Below, one piece after another: positions 53,021-63,195 of a stretch of DNA of 64,000 bases (positions are counted from its first letter, which is position 1; each line of letters starts with the position of its first letter). The DNA is taken from the NCBI GenBank assembly GCA_019739335.1, contig CP073261.1, forward strand, positions 1-64,000, written 5' to 3'. Source of the DNA: Erythrobacter sp. Its GTDB lineage: Bacteria; Pseudomonadota; Alphaproteobacteria; Sphingomonadales; Sphingomonadaceae. The position numbers were made by a program, and so were the translations under genes. The notes beneath the pieces are model-generated. The model worked only from the letters and a program-made list of their open reading frames with translations, had not been told where the DNA came from and made no database searches.

Positions 53021-54096
53021 CCTTGTTGCGTTGCAGCATTATTGATGATTGCGGCGGCTTGTTCAAGCTCCTCGCGCGTTGTGTAGCGGCCGAAGCCGAG
53101 GCGGATGGTGCTTTTCGCCTGCGCATCGCTGAGCCCGATCGCCTTGAGCACATGGCTGGTCTTGCCCGATCCGCTGGCGCAGGCAGAACCCGCAGAGAAC
53201 ATCACGTCGCGGCAGTCGGACATCAGACGGGCGACGTCGAGGCCGTCCCGGCGGATGCTGAGGTTGCCGTGGTTCCGGGCTTCTGCGCTGCCGTTGAGCG
53301 TCCAGTCGGCGAACAGTTCACGCGCACAGTTCCACAGCGCTTCGACGTGCGCAGCGTCTTCCTCACGCCGTTCGAGCGCCAGTGCAGCCGCCGCGCCGAA
53401 CCCGGCACAGAGCGCGGGGCTGAGGGTGCCGGAGCGGATACCTTCCTGCAGGCCACCCTCGACCAGCGGGACAAGTTTTACCCCGTCCCGCACCCACAGC
53501 GCACCGATCCCCTTCGGCCCGTGGAGCTTGTGCGCCGATATCGCGATCATGTCGGCTTCCGCGAGCGGAAACTTGCCCGCCGCCTGCACCGCATCCACCA
53601 GTACCTGCGCGCCTTCCGCACGCGCCTTGGCCACCAGTTCAGCGATGGGCTGGATCGTGCCGATCTCGTTGTTGACCTGCATCACCGCGAGCAATCCGAT
53701 CCGCTGCGGGAATGCGGCTTCAAGATCGACGATGCCTTGGCGGTCGACTGGAAGTTCCACCCAGTTTCCCAGCGCACGGGCATTCTCCACCACGGTCGCG
53801 TGTTCGATGGCGCTGTAGGCCAGCCGCTCCCCAGCGCGGACGGCCATGCAGCCCTTCATCGCCAGGGTCACGGCCTCGCAGGCGCTGCCGGTAAACACCA
53901 CGCGCCCGCCGGGAGGAAACAGCGCCGCAACCTGCTCGCGCGCCAGTTCCACCGCGGCAGCGCCCATGCGGCCCATGCGGTGGGGCGAGTGGGGGTTGCC
54001 GAAGGTCATGTCGCCCGGCCCGCCGAGCCATTGCAACATCGCCTCCCGCGCTTCGGGTGCAAGCGGAGTAGTGGCCTGGTAATCGAGGTATATCAT
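53017..54096 (-). CDS. Cysteine desulfurase (NifS/IscS type), copy A
   Basis: 359-aa class V aminotransferase-fold PLP enzyme that moves sulfur from cysteine. Motifs: MIYLDYQATTPLAPEA, TGSACEAVTLAMKG, PLP lysine in ISAHKLHGPKGIG, and the catalytic Cys loop SAGSACASGSGKTSHVL. Coupled to the ferredoxin gene; no IscU/IscA scaffold nearby. Confidence 0.93.
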   Translation of the reverse strand: MIYLDYQATTPLAPEAREAMLQWLGGPGDMTFGNPHSPHRMGRMGAAAVELAREQVAALFPPGGRVVFTGSACEAVTLAMKGCMAVRAGERLAYSAIEHATVVENARALGNWVELPVDRQGIVDLEAAFPQRIGLLAVMQVNNEIGTIQPIAELVAKARAEGAQVLVDAVQAAGKFPLAEADMIAISAHKLHGPKGIGALWVRDGVKLVPLVEGGLQEGIRSGTLSPALCAGFGAAAALALERREEDAAHVEALWNCARELFADWTLNGSAEARNHGNLSIRRDGLDVARLMSDCRDVMFSAGSACASGSGKTSHVLKAIGLSDAQAKSTIRLGFGRYTTREELEQAAAIINNAATQQG

Positions 54097-54127
54097 GGCG
54101 CGCGTCTATGGCGCACCGCGCCCCCTA

Positions 54128-54216
54128 CGTCATCCCGGACTTGATCCGGGATCCCGATTTTCTAACGCTGAATAGGGCAAAGATCAGCGGGACCCCGGAT
54201 CAAGTCCGGGGTGACG
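54128..54216. repeat. REP-like palindromic repeat between the two cysteine desulfurase genes
   Basis: Arms of 29 bases at 54128-54156 and 54188-54216 match at 27 positions (CGTCATCCCGGACTTGATCC type), with an inner CGCTGA/TCAGCG. The same GTCACCCCGG-type motif is repeated at 59205-59283. Confidence 0.85.
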
Positions 54217-54223
54217 AAGGGAA

Positions 54224-55306
54224 TTAACACAAGCTCCGCCAAGTCTCCGCAAAGGCATCAAGTTCTTCAGGCGTGGTATTCCACCCTAGCGAAACACGGA
54301 TCGTCCGCCGCGCAGTATCCTCGTCCACCCCGAACGCCATCAGGACGCGGCTGGGTTTGAGCGAACCCGATGAGCAGGCACTACCAGCGGAAACCGCAAA
54401 GCCCATCGCATCGAGCCGGATCAGCAGCGCCTGCGCGGACATGGTGGGGTGGGCAACTGGGATAATATGCGGGGATTTATCCCCGTAGTGCAGCACTTCG
54501 CCCGCTTTCCAAAGCTGAGCCTTGAAAGCGTGCTGATCTTCAAGCGACGTTTGCCATGCTCCATGGTGTCCTCGGTCGAATGGTTCCGCCTTACCTGCCT
54601 CCAACGCCGCCGCGAATCCCAATGCAGCAGGAAGGTTCTCCGTCCCCATTCGATAGCCACGTTCATGCCCGCCTATCGGCTCAAGCATCGCAAAATCACG
54701 CACCAGGAGGGCACCGACACCCACAGGTCCACCGAGCTTGTGCGCCGAATAAACGGCTAGGTCCACGCCGTGCGGCGGAGGATTTCCCAGCGACTGGCTA
54801 CAGTCCGACACCACAAGACCGCCCGCGTCGTGAACTGTCTCAATCAGCTTGATGCGGATGAACGAACCGAATTGCGATCCGGTTTCGGAATTCACTGCTT
54901 GCATGGCGACAATCGGCTTGCCGCCTTTCGCCAAGGCCGTTGCGAGCAAGTCAGGGTCGAGTTCGTACTCGAAATCGACCTTTGCAACCGGCACCACCTC
55001 CGCATCCGGTGCCGCGCGGAACACCGCGTCGTGTTCGACCGCGCTGACGATCCGGCGATCCACCTTGGCGCGCTGCAAAGCGATCGAGAGAGCCTCACTC
55101 GCCCCTGAAGTAAAGATCAGCTCCCCGTCCCACCCCAGCGCCGTCTTGCACCGCTCGCGAGCATCCTCCAGCGCCGCGCGCGCCCGGCGGCCCTCGGCGT
55201 GCGGGGATGAGGGATTGGCCCACAGGGCAAACCCCTCCTCCATCGCCGCCTTCGCTTCGGGGCGCAGCGGCGAGGTGGCGGCATGATCGAGGTAGATGCG
55301 GGCCAT
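54224..55306 (-). CDS. Cysteine desulfurase (NifS/IscS type), copy B
   Basis: 360-aa paralogue of the downstream gene. Start ATG at 55306 (MARIYLDHAATSPL). PLP lysine in YSAHKLGGPVGVG; Cys loop SAGSACSSGSLKPSRVL. Overall it is only moderately similar to copy A, so the two likely have distinct sulfur acceptors (for example Fe-S clusters and tRNA or cofactor thiolation), which is inference. Confidence 0.92.
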   Translation of the reverse strand: MARIYLDHAATSPLRPEAKAAMEEGFALWANPSSPHAEGRRARAALEDARERCKTALGWDGELIFTSGASEALSIALQRAKVDRRIVSAVEHDAVFRAAPDAEVVPVAKVDFEYELDPDLLATALAKGGKPIVAMQAVNSETGSQFGSFIRIKLIETVHDAGGLVVSDCSQSLGNPPPHGVDLAVYSAHKLGGPVGVGALLVRDFAMLEPIGGHERGYRMGTENLPAALGFAAALEAGKAEPFDRGHHGAWQTSLEDQHAFKAQLWKAGEVLHYGDKSPHIIPVAHPTMSAQALLIRLDAMGFAVSAGSACSSGSLKPSRVLMAFGVDEDTARRTIRVSLGWNTTPEELDAFAETWRSLC

Positions 55307-55433
55307 CTTCGGACCGATCAGGCTCTGGCCAACGGAACAATTGCGAAATGCGGCATGATCCCTATATAGCCGCGCACTTCCGCCGCGCCAGCGTGCGTGC
55401 GCGTCAACCCATTCTGCAAGGCCCCAATCGCCC

Positions 55434-56090
55434 ATGCCGCACGTCATTTTCCCCGGCCCCGAAGGCCGTCTCGAAGGTCGTTTCTCCCCCGGTCCGCGCC
55501 CGCGCGCACCCGTTGCCATGATCCTGCACCCGCATTCGCAGGGCGGGGGGACGATGAACGACCGGATCGTGCAGAGCCTTTACAAGACCTTCGTCAACCG
55601 TGGATTCGCGACGCTGCGGTTCAATTTCCGCGGCGTCGGCCGCAGCCAGGGCAGTTTCGACAACGGCATCGGCGAGCTGTCCGATGCGGCGAGCGCGCTC
55701 GACTGGGTGCAGTCGATCCATCCCGAAGCGCAAGTGACCTGGGTTGCGGGCGTCAGCTTCGGCGCGCTGATCGGGATGCAGTTGCTGATGCGCCGCCCGG
55801 AAATCCGCGGCTTCATCTCGATCGCCCCGCCGGCGAACATGTACGATTTCTCGTTCCTTGCCCCCTGCCCCGCCAGCGGGATCTTCGTGCAGGGCACCGG
55901 GGATACGGTGGTGCAGCCGCAATCGGTGACCAAGCTGGTGGAAAAACTGCGCACGCAGAAGCACATCACAATCCACCACGACGAAATCCCGCGCGCGAAT
56001 CACTTCTTCGAGAACGAGCAGGAAGAGCTGATGCGCTCGGTCGACAATTACCTCGACTTCCGCCTCGATCCGGCCTGCCCGATCACCTGA
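55434..56090 (+). CDS. Alpha/beta hydrolase
   Basis: 218 aa of the small bacterial alpha/beta hydrolase family (COG2945 type). Nucleophile elbow AGVSFGALIGMQLLM (GxSxG), oxyanion/HG-like ILHPHSQGGG, FNFRGVGRSQGSFD, and a late Asp/His (GTGDTVV, RANHFF). Divergent from the cysteine desulfurases. Substrate unknown. Confidence 0.9.
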   Translation: MPHVIFPGPEGRLEGRFSPGPRPRAPVAMILHPHSQGGGTMNDRIVQSLYKTFVNRGFATLRFNFRGVGRSQGSFDNGIGELSDAASALDWVQSIHPEAQVTWVAGVSFGALIGMQLLMRRPEIRGFISIAPPANMYDFSFLAPCPASGIFVQGTGDTVVQPQSVTKLVEKLRTQKHITIHHDEIPRANHFFENEQEELMRSVDNYLDFRLDPACPIT

Positions 56091-56131
56091 TTTTGCGCTG
56101 CGTCTGAGTTCCCGCGAAGGCGCCTCAATCT

Positions 56132-56233
56132 CGTCATTGCGAGCGAAGCGAAGCAATCCATCTCCCGCTGTGGCAATTGCAGGCCATGGCAGGAGATGGA
56201 TTGCCGCGTCGCCTTCGGCTCCTCGCAATGACG
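56132..56233. repeat. Palindromic intergenic repeat (GTCATTGCGAGCG type)
   Basis: Arms begin CGTCATTGCGAGCGAAGCG at 56132 and end in CTCGCAATGACG at 56233. Inner arms CAATCCATCTCC and GGAGATGGATTG also pair. A dispersed repeat of this sequence type is common in alphaproteobacterial genomes. It lies between the hydrolase and tonB. Confidence 0.82.
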
Positions 56234-56348
56234 ACGGAAAATTCATTCTTCAGGGTAGAGCCTCCTTCAGGCCCGCTAAACACTTCTTGCCAGCCCAATC
56301 ACTCCGCAGTATGTAACAGTATAACATTACTGTGAGAGGAGATGTTCA

Positions 56349-57032
56349 ATGGCCTACATCGACGCAGGAGCAGACCCCGCCGCCCGCACCAAGGCCGCGG
56401 CTTGGGTAATCGCGATCCACGCCTTGCTGGGTGCCGGGCTGGTGCTCGGGCTGGCAGTGAAAGAGGTGCTGCAACCTGCGCCACCGCCGATCACGGGCAC
56501 CGAGGTCAAGCTCGATCCCCCGCCGCTGCCTGACGACCCGATCCCGGAACCGGCGGACACGTCAGTCTATGTCGCTCCGCAGAACCCGACCCCGCCGATC
56601 GTCCTGACGCCGCTCCCGCCGATTCCGATGCCGCCAGTTTCTAACGACTCATCCGAAGTCACCCGCATCGTCATCCCGCCCCGGCCCAGTTCCACCCCCG
56701 GCCCGGTCGCCTCGCCCGCGCCAACGCCTGCCTTCACCCCGGTCGCTGCACGCCCGGCGAACAATATGCAGAGCTGGATCACCACCGACGACTATTCGCG
56801 CTCGAACCTAACCCGCGAACGCGAAGGCACCGCGCGCTATCGTCTCGTCGTCGGCAGCAACGGGCGGGTCGATGCCTGCGAAATCACCAGCAGCACCGGG
56901 CACGCCAGCCTCGACACCGCGACCTGCCGCCTGATCGAGCGCCGCGCACGCTTCGATCCGGCCACCAACAACCGGGGCGAACGCGTGGTCGGGACCTATA
57001 CCGGCAGCGTCACCTGGCAGATCCCGGAATAG
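56349..57032 (+). CDS. tonB: TonB-family energy transducer
   Basis: 227 aa. N-terminal membrane anchor (about 17-39), Pro-rich periplasmic spacer (45-135, many PP and Pro-Ile pairs) and a C-terminal TonB domain with RYRLVVGSNGRVDACEI and CRLIERRARFDPA. It transmits proton-motive force to outer-membrane receptors such as the one at 11057-14521. No exbBD nearby. Two Cys in the TonB domain could form a disulfide. Confidence 0.88.
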   Translation: MAYIDAGADPAARTKAAAWVIAIHALLGAGLVLGLAVKEVLQPAPPPITGTEVKLDPPPLPDDPIPEPADTSVYVAPQNPTPPIVLTPLPPIPMPPVSNDSSEVTRIVIPPRPSSTPGPVASPAPTPAFTPVAARPANNMQSWITTDDYSRSNLTREREGTARYRLVVGSNGRVDACEITSSTGHASLDTATCRLIERRARFDPATNNRGERVVGTYTGSVTWQIPE

Positions 57033-57041
57033 GGCTGGCCC

Positions 57042-57251
57042 CTATTCCTCCCCGTCGCGGGCGGCGGCATCGGCCAGCGAGTCGCCGTCCGCAGTCGGGA
57101 CCAGCCAGATCGCCGCATTGGCGATCATCACGAAGGCGAGCACGCCCATCAGCAGCGCCTGCTTGGTAATGCCCTTGCGATAGAGCACCACCGCTCCCGC
57201 CGCCAGCGCCACGGCGGCAAGGATCACGAGCGAGACGATGAAATCGAACAT
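57042..57251 (-). CDS. Small membrane protein, unknown function
   Basis: 69 aa with two hydrophobic helices (about 3-24 and 31-50) and an acidic C-terminus (DAAARDGEE). It converges on tonB with 9 bases between the stops. No family recognised with certainty; similar short proteins are widespread in sphingomonads. Confidence 0.72.
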   Translation of the reverse strand: MFDFIVSLVILAAVALAAGAVVLYRKGITKQALLMGVLAFVMIANAAIWLVPTADGDSLADAAARDGEE

Positions 57252-57328
57252 CGCCCATTCCTAGCGCGAGAGCCAGAGCCTCGCCAGCCCGCTTGACGGG
57301 AGGAGGTTGCATCGGCAACCATCCACCC

Positions 57329-59185
57329 ATGCACAACAGCTTCGACCTCCCGCTTTCCCGCCGCGCCTTCATCGGCGCGCTGGGTTCCACCACCGCGCTT
57401 GCCGTCCTGCCCGGATGCGTCACTGCGCCAACGCTAGCTCCCGTAGCCGACCAAAGCGCGGCGCAGGCGCTGCTCGACGATGTGGCGTGGAACCTTTTGC
57501 GGCACGAACCGACCCGCGCAACCGGGCTGGGCGTCGATACCGGCGTCCACGCCGCGCTGCGCCGCCAGCTTGGCGATGCCTCGCAGGCCGGGCGCGACGC
57601 GCAGGCCGCCACGCTCAGCGCCGATCTCGCCCGCGTGCGCGCCTTCCCCAAGGACGGGCTCGATCCCGCCACCCGCACCAGCTTCGAAGTGGTGGAAAGC
57701 GCCTATGCCACCGCGGTGGAAGGCTTTGCCCTGCCCTACGGCGACATCCCGGTCGGCAGCTGGCGCACCGCGCCCTATGCGGTGATCCAGAACGTCGGCG
57801 CCTATATCGATCTGCCGCGCTTCATGGACTCGGACCACCCGATTGCCAACGCGCTCGATGCCGAAGCCTATATCGCGCGGCTGGAGGAAATTCCCGGTGT
57901 GCTCATGGGCGAACTCGAACGGATCCAGGCCGCCCGCGCCATGGGCGTGGTGCCGCCCGATTTCCTGCTCGACAAGGCGATCGACCAGATGCGCAGCACC
58001 CTGACCGATGCCATGGGCGGCGGGGCGCTGGTCGAATCGCTGACGCGGCGCACGGCGGAGGAGGGAATTGCGGGAGACTGGCAGGCGCGCGCGCAGGCTA
58101 TCGTCACCGGGCAGGTTGCTCCCGCGCTGGAAGCGCAGCTTGCCGAATTGCAGGCGCAACGGGCGGTGGCGGGTAGCGATCCGGGCATCTGGGCGCAGCC
58201 GCGCGGGGACGAATGGTATGCCTGGTCGCTCAAATCGAGCACGACCACCACGATGGGGCCGGACGAGATCCACGAACTGGGCCTCGCCACGCTGGAGCAA
58301 ATCCACGCGCAGATGGACCCGATCCTGCGCGACATCGGCTACACCGAAGGGAGCGTGGGGGACCGGATGACCTCGCTTTCCGAAGACCCGCGCTTCATGT
58401 TTGCCGAAGGCGATCCGGGCCGCGCCGAGATCATGGCCTTCATCCAGGAGCGGGTGGAATGGATTCGCGGACAGATGCCGCGCGCGTTCCGGCGGCTGGC
58501 GGCGGGCAATCTGGAAGTGCGCCGCCTGCCCCCGGCAGAGGAACCCGGCGCGCCCACCGCCTATGGCGGCGCGGGCAGTGTGGACGGCACGGTGCCGGGC
58601 AAGATGTGGATCAACCTGCGCTCCACCGATTTGCACCGGCGGTATGACCTGCCGACGCTCACCCATCACGAGGCGATTCCCGGCCATGTCTGGGAGGGTG
58701 AGTATTCGAACCAGTTGCCGCTGATCCGCTCGATCCTCGCCTTCAATTCCTTCTCCGAAGGCTGGGCGCTCTATGCCGAGCAACTGGCGGACGAACTGGG
58801 TGCCTATGACGAGAATCCGGCCTGGCGGCTCGGCTACCTTCAGGACGCCGCCTTCCGCGCCTGCCGCCTCGTCGTCGATACCGGACTGCATCACAAGCGC
58901 TGGAGCCGCGACCAGTCGATCCGCTTCTTCATGGAGCGGAACGGCAACAAGCGCGAGCAGGTCGAAAATGAAGTCGATCGCTATTGCAGCTGGCCGGGAC
59001 AGGCGACCGGCTACATGGTCGGCAAGCTGGAGATCCTGCGCCAGCGCGAGCGGGCGATGGCCGAACTGGGCAGCGCCTACGACCTGCGCGATTTCAACCA
59101 GGCGGTGGTGGATGGCGGCAATGCCCCGCTCGACGTGCTGGGGGGCAATATCGGACGCTACATCGCTGGCGGGAGTGTGGTTTAG
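57329..59185 (+). CDS. DUF885 family gluzincin-like peptidase, exported
   Basis: 618 aa. N-terminal twin-arginine-type signal SRRAFIGALGSTTALAVLPGC ends in a possible lipobox, so the mature protein is probably periplasmic and lipid-anchored. The DUF885 metal motif is THHEAIPGHVWEG (HExxPGH), with a downstream Glu in FSEGWALYAEQLADELG. Predicted zinc-dependent peptidase or carboxypeptidase; substrate unknown. Confidence 0.92.
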   Translation: MHNSFDLPLSRRAFIGALGSTTALAVLPGCVTAPTLAPVADQSAAQALLDDVAWNLLRHEPTRATGLGVDTGVHAALRRQLGDASQAGRDAQAATLSADLARVRAFPKDGLDPATRTSFEVVESAYATAVEGFALPYGDIPVGSWRTAPYAVIQNVGAYIDLPRFMDSDHPIANALDAEAYIARLEEIPGVLMGELERIQAARAMGVVPPDFLLDKAIDQMRSTLTDAMGGGALVESLTRRTAEEGIAGDWQARAQAIVTGQVAPALEAQLAELQAQRAVAGSDPGIWAQPRGDEWYAWSLKSSTTTTMGPDEIHELGLATLEQIHAQMDPILRDIGYTEGSVGDRMTSLSEDPRFMFAEGDPGRAEIMAFIQERVEWIRGQMPRAFRRLAAGNLEVRRLPPAEEPGAPTAYGGAGSVDGTVPGKMWINLRSTDLHRRYDLPTLTHHEAIPGHVWEGEYSNQLPLIRSILAFNSFSEGWALYAEQLADELGAYDENPAWRLGYLQDAAFRACRLVVDTGLHHKRWSRDQSIRFFMERNGNKREQVENEVDRYCSWPGQATGYMVGKLEILRQRERAMAELGSAYDLRDFNQAVVDGGNAPLDVLGGNIGRYIAGGSVV

Positions 59186-59204
59186 CGATACCCTTAAGCC
59201 CCAT

Positions 59205-59283
59205 CGTCACCCCGGCCACCGAGCCGGGGTCCCGCTTTCCTGCGCCGTTATAAGCGGGACCCCGGAACAAGTCCGGGGTGACG
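59205..59283. repeat. REP-like palindromic repeat after the DUF885 gene
   Basis: Arms at 59205-59235 (CGTCACCCCGG...GGGTCCCGC) and 59254-59283 (GCGGGACCCCGG...GGGGTGACG). It belongs to the same family as 54128-54216 but has a different left-arm middle (CCACCGAG versus ACTTGATC). Confidence 0.85.
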
Positions 59284-59356
59284 AAGAAACGGAGCGGAAA
59301 ATAGTTTGCCCGCAATTGCGTGGCTTAGGTCGTTAACCCGACGCTATCCATAACCG

Positions 59357-59373
59357 ATAACCCGAACTTAACC
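59357..59373 (+). promoter_or_regulatory. CtrA-like box (ATAA-N7-TTAACC)
   Basis: ATAA, seven bases, TTAACC about 47 bases before a 53-aa open frame. One mismatch to the CtrA consensus; two further TTAACC/ATAACC half sites lie just upstream. Confidence 0.3.
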
Positions 59374-59419
59374 ATCCGGGGCTGAATCTCAGGCCAACCC
59401 GTTGAAGAAGGGTTTGCCT

Positions 59420-59581
59420 ATGTTGACGACATTCATTGTGATCGCCGCCATGGGCGTGATGTTGCTGTTCCTGATCCCCGATACCCAGATCGCGTGGCAG
59501 CGCCTCGCCTCACGCGGCGGCGCTGCCATGCTGATCGGTCTGGGGCTGTTCGGAAGCGTCCACGCAGTGCTTGCTCCCTAG
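59420..59581 (+). CDS. 53-aa putative small membrane protein
   Basis: Starts MLTTFIVIAAMGVMLLFLIPD, with two hydrophobic segments separated by a short basic loop (WQRLASRGG), and ends SVHAVLAP. AAGAAGGG precedes the ATG. It overlaps the convergent DUF937 gene by 4 bases. No family recognised. Confidence 0.6.
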   Translation: MLTTFIVIAAMGVMLLFLIPDTQIAWQRLASRGGAAMLIGLGLFGSVHAVLAP

Positions 59582-60102
59582 CGGCGAGCGAGGCCGCCCA
59601 CGATAGCGCCGAGAATTCCGCCGAGAGCGCCGCCTCCCGAAGCGGATTCAGCCGCGCCGCCGCCCTGCTGCTGGCCCTGCCGCGCGAGATAGCCCATCAC
59701 CGCCATCGCGAGGATCGGCAGCATCCGCTTGAGCAGGTTCTCATCCAGCCCGGTCACTGCGGCGACTTCGCCTGCAACCGAGCGGCTGACATCCTTGGTG
59801 CCGAAGATATTGCCGAGAATGTCGTTGCCCTGCTCCACCGGCGTGGGCTTCGGGCCGAGCACCGCGTCGAGCAGGCCGCCGCCCCCGCCGCCGAGGATCG
59901 CTCCCGCCAGCCCGCCCAGACCGCCCAGCGGATCGGAGCTACCACCGCCCGCGCCACCGGTCGTCGAAGCACGGCCTACTCCCGCAACGATGGCGGGGAG
60001 CAAGGCCCCCGCCCCGGTGCGCGCCGTCGCCTCATCGATGTTAAGTTCCCGCGCCATGCTTTCGATGACGCCGGTCTGCTGCAGCATCTGCGCGAGGCTC
60101 AC
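59578..60102 (-). CDS. DUF937 protein (YidB-like), Gly-rich
   Basis: 174 aa. N-terminal DUF937 (MSLAQMLQQTGVIESMARELNIDEATARTGAGALLPAI), a long Gly-rich centre, a second helical unit (GLDENLLKRMLPILAMAVMGYLARQG) and a Gly-rich end. Function unknown. It lies 2 bases after another DUF937-type gene on the same strand. Confidence 0.88.
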   Translation of the reverse strand: MSLAQMLQQTGVIESMARELNIDEATARTGAGALLPAIVAGVGRASTTGGAGGGSSDPLGGLGGLAGAILGGGGGGLLDAVLGPKPTPVEQGNDILGNIFGTKDVSRSVAGEVAAVTGLDENLLKRMLPILAMAVMGYLARQGQQQGGGAAESASGGGALGGILGAIVGGLARR

Positions 60103-60104
60103 GC

Positions 60105-60425
60105 TCAGTTTTTCCCGAACAGCCCGCCAAGCACCCCGCCGATATCATTCAGCGGATTGCCGTCATGATCCTTGTCGAGAATCTGCATGAACGAGGTGAG
60201 CGACCCTTCACCGCCGACATGTTCCATCACCTGCGACAGCACGCCCTTGTCGAGCCCGCTGGTTTGCGCCGCGACATCCAGCGTATCGCCCGATGCCTGG
60301 TGGCCTTCGGTCAGCGCGGCAATCGCACGCTCTGCCGTGGCCGGATCGATGCCGATCTTGTCCGCCATGTTCTTCACTGTCGGATGGTCGTGCGCCATGC
60401 CGAGGATCTGGTCGAAAATGCTCAT
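60105..60425 (-). CDS. Small DUF937/YidB-like helical protein
   Basis: 106 aa from ATG at 60425 (MSIFDQILGMA). Helical, with DPATAERAIAALTEGHQ and a calcium-loop-like DKDHDGNPLND near the C-terminus, then GGVLGGLFGKN as in the companion gene. Likely the same family; function unknown. Confidence 0.82.
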   Translation of the reverse strand: MSIFDQILGMAHDHPTVKNMADKIGIDPATAERAIAALTEGHQASGDTLDVAAQTSGLDKGVLSQVMEHVGGEGSLTSFMQILDKDHDGNPLNDIGGVLGGLFGKN

Positions 60426-60481
60426 CGGTCGAGTCTCCCTGTGAATCGTGAAGGCTGATGCTACGCCCTTCGGGTGACACG

Positions 60482-60518
60482 TTAAAGGCCCCGCTCCGGC
60501 ATAACCGTGCGGGGCCCT
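60482..60518 (-). terminator. Intrinsic terminator after pckA
   Basis: On the - strand GGCCCCGC and GCGGGGCC pair around a 14-base loop and are followed by TTTAAC. It separates pckA from the DUF937 pair. Confidence 0.75.
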
Positions 60519-60553
60519 CCTCTCCAACCGTAAAACCTTGTAAACCCGACGCG

Positions 60554-62176
<1,623 letters not shown>

Positions 62177-62403
62177 GACATTGCTCCTTCGGGAGATGCT
62201 GGTTGTGCGTTTTACGCATTCGTATGCGTCGAGGATTCGCGGTTGCGCATAGTGTCGCAGAATTGCGGCGTCAATTTTTGGAGGCACAACTTGTGTTGCC
62301 TCCACAGCGAGTTAACGTTCACATTGGCAGCGCACCATTTTTCCCAATCGCCATGCGCAGCAAAGTTGTGCAAACTCATGGAAAAAGTTAGTCCCGAAGC
62401 GCG

Positions 62404-63195
62404 ATGAACGAAGCCGACTCTTTCCCGCCCCCTGCCCCGCTGCATGATGCTGCGCAAGGCGATGCTCCGGCAGGCGAAAGCCAGCGGGTGATCGCGCTGG
62501 TTGACGACGATCGCAACATCCTCACCACCCTTTCGATTGCCTTGCAGGCCGAAGGCTATGCTACCCGCGTCTATTCGGACGGTGAAGCGGCACTGGCTGC
62601 ACTCCAGACCAATCCCCCCGATCTCGCCGTGTTCGACATCAAGATGCCGCGCATGGACGGGATGGAACTGCTCCAGCGGTTGCGCGAAACCTCCAGCCTG
62701 CCGGTGATCTTCCTGACAAGCAAGGATCAGGAAGAGGACGAGGAGGCGGGCCTTGCCATGGGCGCGGACGATTACATCGCCAAGCCGTTCAGCCAGCGCC
62801 TGCTACTGGCGCGTATCCGCGCGATCCTGCGCCGCGCTGCGCCAGTAGAAGAAGGACATGAGTCGACCGCCGAGACTGACCCGTCAGCTAATGGCCTCAT
62901 AGTTCGTGGGCGCCTCTCGATGGACCCGGCGCGGCATCAGGTGACCTGGGGCGGAGTACTGGTAAGCCTGACGGTGACCGAGTTCCTGCTGCTGGAAGCC
63001 CTCGCCCAGCGCCCCGGCGTGATCAAGAGCCGCAACCAGCTGATGGACGCCGCCTACCCCGACGACGTGTTCGTGGACGATCGCACCGTCGATTCGCATA
63101 TCAAGCGCCTGCGACGCAAGTTCCGCGCCATCGATGCCGATTTCGGCGCCATCGAAACGCTCTACGGCGCGGGCTATAGCTTCACCGATGGCTGA
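62404..63195 (+). CDS. chvI: Response regulator ChvI
   Basis: 263-aa OmpR/PhoB-type regulator. Receiver domain (about 28-145) with [18 protein letters not shown] and KPF; winged-helix DNA-binding domain (about 165-260) with [17 protein letters not shown] and YGAGYSF. A 27-residue N-terminal extension precedes the receiver. It is coupled to chvG (8-base overlap). ChvI regulates envelope, acid response and often pckA in relatives. Confidence 0.93.
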   Translation: MNEADSFPPPAPLHDAAQGDAPAGESQRVIALVDDDRNILTTLSIALQAEGYATRVYSDGEAALAALQTNPPDLAVFDIKMPRMDGMELLQRLRETSSLPVIFLTSKDQEEDEEAGLAMGADDYIAKPFSQRLLLARIRAILRRAAPVEEGHESTAETDPSANGLIVRGRLSMDPARHQVTWGGVLVSLTVTEFLLLEALAQRPGVIKSRNQLMDAAYPDDVFVDDRTVDSHIKRLRRKFRAIDADFGAIETLYGAGYSFTDG

